Positions 1 through 5,552 of a DNA stretch of 7,040 bases are shown piece after piece; positions within the stretch are counted from its first letter, which is position 1; the number at the start of each line of letters is the position of its first letter. Position numbers and translations under genes: made by a program. The stretch comes from CAZLWA01 sp964563165. GTDB lineage: Bacteria; CLD3; SB21. The stretch covers positions 1 through 7,040 of the forward strand of contig CAZLWA010000084.1 of the NCBI GenBank assembly GCA_964563165.1, written 5' to 3'. The notes beneath the pieces are model-generated. The model did no database searches, was not told where the DNA came from, and saw nothing but the letters and a program-made list of their open reading frames with translations.

Positions 1-1959
1 TATCACTACATCGAAAAAGGCGTGAATCTGCGCGAAGCGTCCTTACGAGGGCGAAATGAGATCGGTTTTGCCGCGCTTTCCATCACATTAGTGGACGTGG
101 TCGTATTTGTTCCGCTCTCGCTCACGTCGGGATTGATCGGAAATATCATGCGCCAGTTTGCGATCGTCGTGGTCGTAGCCACATTAATGAGCTTGTTCGT
201 TTCATTTACGATCACGCCGCTGCTCGCGTCGCGTTTTTCCAAACTGGAGCACATGACGGACCGAACGCTGATGGGGCGTTTTGCGCTTTGGTTCGAGAGA
301 ATGTATGAACGGTTCAAAAAACATTATTTAAATTTGCTTCAATACAGTTTACACAATCGCTGGAAAGTCGGCGTGGTTACGCTGCTGCTGTTTTTTTCAT
401 CCTGCGCGCTGCTGCCGCTTGGATTTATCGGCAACGAATTCATCACAGAATCCGACCGCGGTGAATTTACGGTGCTGCTGGAAATGCCGCCCGGATCGAC
501 GATTGAAAATACGAATTACGTGACCCGGCAGGTGGAGCAGCTCATCTCACCTTCACAAATTCCTGAAATCAAGAAAATGTTCACCAACGTCGGCGCATCC
601 AACGAAGGTTTTCTGGGACAAACTTCAAATAATATTTCCGAAATTAACGTAGCGCTCGTTCCTAGAGATCAACGTATCAGGTCCACGAGTGAGATCAGCC
701 AGGAAATCAAAGCAAAGGTTCAGCGGATTCCCGGCGTTAAGGTGCGTGTTAACCCGATCGGTATTTTCGGAACCGCCAACCAGGCGCCGATCCAGATCGT
801 CGTGAGCGGAACGGATATAGATTCGATTCGTTGGTCGGCGATCAAAGTATCGCGCACGCTGAACACCATGCGGGGCGCAACGGATATCAAGCTTTCTTCC
901 GAAGAAGGCAAGCCGGAAACGCGGATCGAAATTGACCGTCAGAGAATGGCGGAGTTCGGACTCACGGTCGGCGATATCGGACAAACATTGAAGATCGCTC
1001 TGACGGGCGATAATGATTCTAAATTCCGCGACGGTCCGAACGAATACGATATCCGGATCCGGCTGGATCAATTTGACCGCTCAAAAACGGACGAGATCAA
1101 GCATCTGACATTCGTTAACGCTAAGAACGAACAAGTGGAACTGCAGCAATTCGCGAACGTATATCAGACTTTCGGCCCGACGAAATTGCAGCGTCAGGAC
1201 CGCAACAGCTCGGTCACCGTACTGGCCCAGGTTCTGGGCCGTCCAAGCGGGACGATCGTACAGGAATTCCGCGATAAGATCAAGGGTCAGCTTCCGGCCG
1301 GCATTACGTTGTCATATCTCGGCGATGAAGAGAATCGTTCGCAGGGTTTTGGGAGTTTGGGACTGGCCATGCTGGCCGGAATTATATTTGTATATTTGAT
1401 CATGGTAGCGTTATACGATTCGTATGTATATCCGTTTGTCGTTTTATTCTCGATTCCGGTTGCGATGATCGGCGCCCTGCTCGCGCTGGCGTTGACCATG
1501 AAATCACTCAGTATTTTCTCCATTCTTGGGATCATCATGCTGGTCGGATTGGTTGCGAAAAATGCCATCCTGCTCGTGGATCGAACCAACGACGTCAAAG
1601 CGGAGGGGTTAGGAACATTCGATGCGCTGATGGATGCAGGTTCGATGCGGCTCCGCCCGATACTCATGACCACGCTTTCGATGATATTCGGTATGATGCC
1701 GATCGCGCTGTCGAGCGGCGCCGGCTCCGAATGGAAAACCGGCCTCGCCTGGGCTTTGATCGGGGGATTGACGAGCTCGATGTTCCTGACGCTTCTCGTG
1801 GTTCCGATCATATACGTCAAAGCCGATCAATACCGGGAATCGTTTCCAAGATTTTTCCGAAAAATCTTTGGACGATCGCAAACAGAGATACCGGCGTCGG
1901 CAGCGGTATCGGGAAACGGCGCCCATGGATCGGCTGTAAAAAAAGAAGCGGTTCATTAA
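1..1959 (+). CDS. RND-family efflux transporter (AcrB/HAE1-like inner-membrane pump), C-terminal part; start lies upstream of the window
   Basis: This is the proton-driven inner-membrane subunit of a tripartite export pump. The frame is open from base 1, so the start is outside; 652 residues are visible of a family usually about 1,030-1,070 long. Counting from the first visible codon, helices lie near 22-41, 53-73 and 121-142, followed by the second large periplasmic (porter/docking) domain near 143-450. Five more helices follow near 454-474, 478-499, 503-527, 552-571 and 582-606. The helix-10 motif GLVAKNAILLVD carries K520, matching the AcrB proton-relay lysine K940. RLRPILMT gives R550 and T557, matching R971 and T978. 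The paired relay aspartates of helix 4 would lie just before the window. A polar tail of about 45 residues follows the last helix. Substrate cannot be read from sequence (drugs, detergents or lipids are typical). The adaptor and outer-membrane channel genes are not in view; they are often upstream. Family certain, substrate unknown. Confidence 0.96.
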   Translation, partial: YHYIEKGVNLREASLRGRNEIGFAALSITLVDVVVFVPLSLTSGLIGNIMRQFAIVVVVATLMSLFVSFTITPLLASRFSKLEHMTDRTLMGRFALWFERMYERFKKHYLNLLQYSLHNRWKVGVVTLLLFFSSCALLPLGFIGNEFITESDRGEFTVLLEMPPGSTIENTNYVTRQVEQLISPSQIPEIKKMFTNVGASNEGFLGQTSNNISEINVALVPRDQRIRSTSEISQEIKAKVQRIPGVKVRVNPIGIFGTANQAPIQIVVSGTDIDSIRWSAIKVSRTLNTMRGATDIKLSSEEGKPETRIEIDRQRMAEFGLTVGDIGQTLKIALTGDNDSKFRDGPNEYDIRIRLDQFDRSKTDEIKHLTFVNAKNEQVELQQFANVYQTFGPTKLQRQDRNSSVTVLAQVLGRPSGTIVQEFRDKIKGQLPAGITLSYLGDEENRSQGFGSLGLAMLAGIIFVYLIMVALYDSYVYPFVVLFSIPVAMIGALLALALTMKSLSIFSILGIIMLVGLVAKNAILLVDRTNDVKAEGLGTFDALMDAGSMRLRPILMTTLSMIFGMMPIALSSGAGSEWKTGLAWALIGGLTSSMFLTLLVVPIIYVKADQYRESFPRFFRKIFGRSQTEIPASAAVSGNGAHGSAVKKEAVH

Positions 1960-1988
1960 ATATTTTTCAAAACGCATTAGCATTTTTG

Positions 1989-2026
1989 TCCCCTCTTTAG
2001 TAAGTTAAGGAGGGGATTTTATTTTT
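1989..2026 (+). terminator. Rho-independent terminator after the RND transporter gene
   Basis: An 11-bp stem pairs TCCCCTCTTTA (1989-1999) with TAAGGAGGGGA (2006-2016), with one G-U wobble and a 6-base loop (2000-2005). It is followed directly by a T-rich tract, TTTTATTTTT (2017-2026). It begins 29 bases after the RND stop codon. No A-rich tract precedes the stem, so it should act on plus-strand transcripts only. The stem and T-tract are read directly from the sequence; activity is inferred. Confidence 0.88.
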
Positions 2027-2045
2027 AACGCATTCAAAGAGATTC

Positions 2046-3143
2046 ATGCCGAAACATTTTCTTTTCGCAATCACTCTATTTCTTTCAATTTTTTCCGGTC
2101 CGATGCATGCGCAAGAAACCGGTGAAGATTCCGTAAAGCAGAATAGAAATTCCTTTTATCCGATTCCTATTATATTCTGGACGCCGGTGACCAAACTGGC
2201 AGGAGGCATTTCCGTCGCTTACGTGATGCGGCAAGGGGATGGCGACTCGGCCGCCCGCCCGAGCGTGGCCGGCGCGACGTTTATTTATTCTCAAAAAAAG
2301 CAGGTCTTATCTTCGGTGGCGCTGGATCGGTATTGGGAACGCAACCGCTATCACTTTGTCGGCAATGCAGGTTACATGAAATTCCCCACCGTTTTTTACG
2401 GGATCGGCAGCCGTACGCTCGACAGCAATGGAGAAAATTACACTCCAAAAACGACGTCGGTGTTCGTGAATGTTCATAAGAAAATTCGAAACGGCCTTTA
2501 TGTCGGTTTACAATACGAATGGAATTACACCCGTATTGTCAAAGTCAAAACGAACGGAAATTTAGATACCAATCGCATCACTGGAGAAAATTTCGGTGCG
2601 GCATCGGGTTTGGGCGCGGTCGCGTATTGGGACACGCGCGAGAATATTGTTTATCCAAGGTCGGGAAGCTACCATCAGTTCTCCGTGGTCCCGTTCGCAG
2701 CCATTTTCGGAAGCCGGTATAAATTCGTTCGAGCCACACTGGATCTTCGCAAATATTTCACATTGTTTGGGACCCATGTATTCGGCTATCAAATTTACGC
2801 CAATGTCATTACAGGGGATCCTCCTTTTTACAAAATGTCGCTATTTGGCGGATCCAACCTTATGCGCGGATATTTTGAGGGACGCTACCGCGACCGCGAC
2901 ATGTTGGCGTTCCAGGTCGAATACCGTTTGCCCGTGTGGTGGCGATTCGGCCTGGCGGGTTTTGCGGGTTACGGTGACGTTGCTCATACACTCGATGCAT
3001 TCAGAATCCATAATTTCAAATATTCAGTCGGGTGGGGCATACGGTTTTGCATAGATAAATCAAGCAACGCCAACATCCGCGTGGATATTGCATTCGGTAA
3101 GAACTCCGCGTATCCTGCGATCGGGATAGGCGAGGCGTTTTAG
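2046..3143 (+). CDS. Small Omp85-superfamily (BamA/TamA-like, surface antigen D15) outer-membrane beta-barrel protein without POTRA domains
   Basis: This is a predicted 365-residue outer-membrane barrel. Residues 1-22 form a signal peptide: a lysine near the start, a hydrophobic core, and likely cleavage at MHA|QE. The mature part, about 343 residues, is about the size of one Omp85 barrel, leaving no room for POTRA repeats. Omp85 marks are visible: a DTREN...PRSG segment at 196-207, the loop-6 LMRGY motif at 272-276 (the VRGF/Y equivalent), YRDRDMLAFQVEYRLPV near 281-296, GYGDV at 308-312, a late strand GWGIRF at 329-334, and a terminal phenylalanine. Alternating polar and aromatic residues run throughout. 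POTRA-less members are known mainly from Bacteroidota; their roles are largely unknown, so BamA-like insertase activity should not be assumed. The ATG has only a weak purine stretch (AAAGAGA, 2036-2042) before it and lies 19 bases after the terminator's T-tract. Family confident, function unknown. Confidence 0.85.
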   Translation: MPKHFLFAITLFLSIFSGPMHAQETGEDSVKQNRNSFYPIPIIFWTPVTKLAGGISVAYVMRQGDGDSAARPSVAGATFIYSQKKQVLSSVALDRYWERNRYHFVGNAGYMKFPTVFYGIGSRTLDSNGENYTPKTTSVFVNVHKKIRNGLYVGLQYEWNYTRIVKVKTNGNLDTNRITGENFGAASGLGAVAYWDTRENIVYPRSGSYHQFSVVPFAAIFGSRYKFVRATLDLRKYFTLFGTHVFGYQIYANVITGDPPFYKMSLFGGSNLMRGYFEGRYRDRDMLAFQVEYRLPVWWRFGLAGFAGYGDVAHTLDAFRIHNFKYSVGWGIRFCIDKSSNANIRVDIAFGKNSAYPAIGIGEAF

Positions 3144-3204
3144 AAGAGCCGCCGGGCACTTCGCATGATTTCAACCGCTGATTTCTTCAAACCCCTTCAT
3201 CTGA

Positions 3205-4407
3205 ATGAAACAGATAAAATCCGAAAAGGTTCTGCCGGTAATTGTCTTATCGCAATTTGCGTGCACGTCTCTTTGGTTTGCCGGCAATGCCATCCTCCCC
3301 GATTTGCAGGAAGCGTTTCATGTTCAGGATGGCGCCATCGGCCACATTACTTCTGCTGTAAATTTTGGATTTATATCCGGCACATTGGTCTTTGCTTTGC
3401 TTGCCGTTTCGGACCGGTTTTCTCCGTCGCGGGTTTTCTTTATTTGCGCCGTGGCGGGCGCCTTGTCGAACATCGCCATTCTCTACCTGGCCGATGGATT
3501 CTTAAGCTTATTGCTGCTGAGGATCGTAACCGGTTTTTTGCTTGCAGGTATTTATCCGGTCGGGATGAAGATCGCTTCCGACTATTATGAAAGAGGGATT
3601 GGGAAAGCACTGGGGTTCCTGGTGGGCGCATTGGTGATCGGCACCGCATTTCCTCATTTGGTGAAAGCGCTGACTCAATCTTTGCCGTGGAAGTATGTCA
3701 TCGTGTCTACGTCATGCTGTGCGGCGGCAGGAGGATTGCTCATCGAGTTACGGGTGCCCGATGGCCCGTATCGAAAAAAGAACGACCGCTTAGACCTGCT
3801 GGGATTCTTCAGAGTTTTCAAAGTCAGGGATCTTCGTTTGGCGGCGTTCGGCTATTTCGGCCATATGTGGGAGTTGTATGCGTTTTGGGCATTCGTTCCG
3901 TCCATATTATTCACATATAAGAATCTCAATCCGGAATCCGGCGCGTTCAATATCCCGCTGCTTTCGTTTTTGATCATAGCTGTTGGCGGCTTAGGCTGTG
4001 TTTTAGGCGGGCATTTTTCTCAACATTTTGGCAGTTCGAAAACTGCTTTTGTCGCTCTGCTGTCATCAGGTATCTGTTGTCTGATATCTCCTTTTCTATT
4101 TCAACTTCCCGTTAATGTTTTTTTCCTAATTATTTTTTTTTGGGGTATGATGGTAGTAGCGGACTCGCCGCAATTCTCCGCACTCGTCGCTCAGTTCGCT
4201 CCCAAAGAATCCACAGGGACTGCATTGACCATGGTCAACTGCATTGGTTTTTCCATTACCATCATCAGCATCCAGATGATCAATCTGATGGCCGGATGGA
4301 TGAACGAGAAATATATTTATCTGATCCTGGCCGCCGGCCCTTTATTGGGATTGATCGCCATGTCCGGCTTGCTGATAAACAAAGGAACACAAAGAATAAA
4401 TTCATGA
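3205..4407 (+). CDS. Major facilitator superfamily (MFS) transporter, 12 transmembrane helices, substrate unknown
   Basis: This is a 400-residue inner-membrane secondary transporter of usual MFS size. Hydrophobic segments lie near 9-28, 46-67, 76-95, 99-120, 136-155 and 164-182. A charged central cytoplasmic loop follows (183-211, rich in K, R and D), then segments near 212-233, 249-270, 279-298, 303-325, 340-362 and 370-392. A degenerate motif A (SDRFSPSR, 69-76) sits between helices 2 and 3, and helix 4 has the conserved arginine (R106) in LLLLRIVTGFLLAGIYP. An in-frame TGA at 3202-3204 touches the ATG, so translation cannot start earlier; the first helix begins at residue 9, as expected. 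No Shine-Dalgarno motif is visible. The gene is 61 bp after the barrel gene with no terminator between, so cotranscription is possible. Runs of seven and nine T occur at 4118-4124 and 4133-4141. The fold is sure; direction and substrate are not. Confidence 0.9.
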   Translation: MKQIKSEKVLPVIVLSQFACTSLWFAGNAILPDLQEAFHVQDGAIGHITSAVNFGFISGTLVFALLAVSDRFSPSRVFFICAVAGALSNIAILYLADGFLSLLLLRIVTGFLLAGIYPVGMKIASDYYERGIGKALGFLVGALVIGTAFPHLVKALTQSLPWKYVIVSTSCCAAAGGLLIELRVPDGPYRKKNDRLDLLGFFRVFKVRDLRLAAFGYFGHMWELYAFWAFVPSILFTYKNLNPESGAFNIPLLSFLIIAVGGLGCVLGGHFSQHFGSSKTAFVALLSSGICCLISPFLFQLPVNVFFLIIFFWGMMVVADSPQFSALVAQFAPKESTGTALTMVNCIGFSITIISIQMINLMAGWMNEKYIYLILAAGPLLGLIAMSGLLINKGTQRINS

Positions 4408-4664
4408 TGAATTTCGATGTGTTCTTGTATCCGATAATATATAAGTTACTGTGCCATCCGGTCTCTCCGTTAATTTGCCCGGACGCGAAACCGAATCACT
4501 TTTGTTCCGGTAAAATTACTAATTGATTTTCAGTAATCGGAATATTAATTTAGCAGGTCTTTCAGGATCTGGTCTTTGCAGTCAATGTTCTTGTTGGAAT
4601 ACAAATTTACCAGAATATTGCGGAGTCAATTCACAAATTACGTACATCGTGATCTGCGGGGAAT
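4408..4664. other. 257-bp AT-rich intergenic region upstream of the diguanylate cyclase gene
   Basis: No convincing gene is seen here. Two weak inverted repeats occur: CGGT/ACCG plus TCCG/CGGA arms at 4459-4493, and ATTACT/AGTAAT (4515-4520 and 4532-4537, 11-base loop). Neither is followed by a clean T-tract, so no terminator for the MFS gene is called. The heptamer GGTCTTT occurs twice in direct orientation (4556-4562 and 4571-4577). A poor sigma-70-like pair, TTGATT (4523-4528) and TAATTT (4546-4551) with a 17-base spacer, is a possible promoter for the cyclase gene, but the match is weak. No c-di-GMP riboswitch core was recognised. The cyclase promoter most likely lies here, by position. 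Confidence 0.4.
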
Positions 4665-5531
4665 ATGCTGAAGACTCTTCATCGTCACTTCGAACAAAAT
4701 CCGCCTGCACTCAACATCATTTATTCGATCTTACTATTGGGGATCGTGGGGGCGGCCAATTATCTGACCGGGCCCGAGATCATACTTTCTGTTTTTTACC
4801 TGGTTCCCGTTTCCATCCCGGCGTGGTATTCGGGCCGGCGGCCGGCATACCTCGTAGCGGTCATAGCGATCATCGTGTGGTTTATGGCCGATTACTTTTC
4901 TTTTCACGAATACAGCCATTCTGTAATTCCTTACTGGAATGCCGCCATGCGGTTCCTTGTGATCCTGGTTGTTGTGCTCCTTTTGTTGAAAGTGAAAGAT
5001 CTCTTAAAGATCGAACAGACGCTGGCACGTGTCGATTCGTTAACAGGCCTTGCTAACGGAAGAGGTTTTCAGGAGATCGCCCGGCTGGAATTGATTCGCT
5101 CATCCCGTCATGCGCGTTCGTTTACCGTCGCGTATATTGATCTCGACAATTTCAAGAAGGTCAACGACACCTATGGACATAATACGGGGGATGCCCTACT
5201 GAGGGAAGTTGCCGATGTGATGAAGAGTTCTCTGAGAGAAATTGATCAAGTGGCGCGTCTGGGGGGCGACGAATTCATCATCTTGCTTCCGGAAGCCGGC
5301 GTTGACGCGGCAAAAATGACCATTGCCAAAGTCCAAAGCAATCTCCAGAAACGGATGGAAGAAAGAAAATGGCCCGTCACCGCGAGCATGGGCGTGATCA
5401 CCTTTGAAGCGCCGCCGGCATCCATCAATGAAATGATCAAGATGGTTGACAATCTGATGTATACGGTCAAGAATTCCGGCAAGAATAGCGCGACGTTTCA
5501 AGCCTACAAACCGTCTGTCGTTCCCGTATGA
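4665..5531 (+). CDS. Membrane-anchored GGDEF diguanylate cyclase
   Basis: This 288-residue enzyme should condense two GTP into cyclic di-GMP, the second messenger for attachment, motility and biofilm. The N-terminal part (about 15-110) holds roughly four hydrophobic segments near 17-35, 37-52, 59-78 and 91-109, with short links and no large periplasmic domain. A short charged linker (110-122) leads into a complete GGDEF domain at about 122-280. It contains DSLTGLAN (124-131), the metal and nucleotide segment IDLDNFKKVND (158-168) with D159 and N167, and the active-site loop GGDEF at 200-204. The product-inhibition I-site RxxD is present as R191-E-I-D194, with the usual five-residue spacing to GGDEF. 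The enzyme is therefore predicted to be active and feedback-inhibited. No EAL or HD-GYP domain is attached. An in-frame TGA at 4650 rules out earlier starts; GGGGA (4658-4662) lies only 2 bases before the ATG, too close for a normal ribosome-binding site. Confidence 0.95.
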   Translation: MLKTLHRHFEQNPPALNIIYSILLLGIVGAANYLTGPEIILSVFYLVPVSIPAWYSGRRPAYLVAVIAIIVWFMADYFSFHEYSHSVIPYWNAAMRFLVILVVVLLLLKVKDLLKIEQTLARVDSLTGLANGRGFQEIARLELIRSSRHARSFTVAYIDLDNFKKVNDTYGHNTGDALLREVADVMKSSLREIDQVARLGGDEFIILLPEAGVDAAKMTIAKVQSNLQKRMEERKWPVTASMGVITFEAPPASINEMIKMVDNLMYTVKNSGKNSATFQAYKPSVVPV

Positions 5532-5552
5532 TCATCGTACGAAATAACTCAA

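Noticed and set aside
1287..1820. Minus-strand open frame opposite the RND transporter gene
   Set aside because: It is a reverse-strand shadow of helices 8-12 of the transporter, with no independent start signal or family match.
2007..2013. Perfect Shine-Dalgarno-like AAGGAGG upstream of the barrel gene
   Set aside because: It forms part of the terminator's 3' stem arm, lies over 30 bases from the barrel ATG, and no ATG, GTG or TTG follows at a suitable distance.
3165..3590. Overlapping plus-strand open frame covering the start of the MFS gene
   Set aside because: It reads the MFS gene in another frame, is rich in Arg, His and Cys without a recognisable domain, and the MFS frame gives a complete family-like protein.
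4459..4493. Possible terminator hairpin after the MFS gene
   Set aside because: The two 4-bp arms are separated by a large uneven internal loop and no T-tract follows directly.
4523..5056. Cysteine-containing open frame starting with TTG in the spacer before the cyclase
   Set aside because: Most of it is the cyclase gene read out of frame, it starts at a TTG with no ribosome-binding site, and it resembles no family I know.
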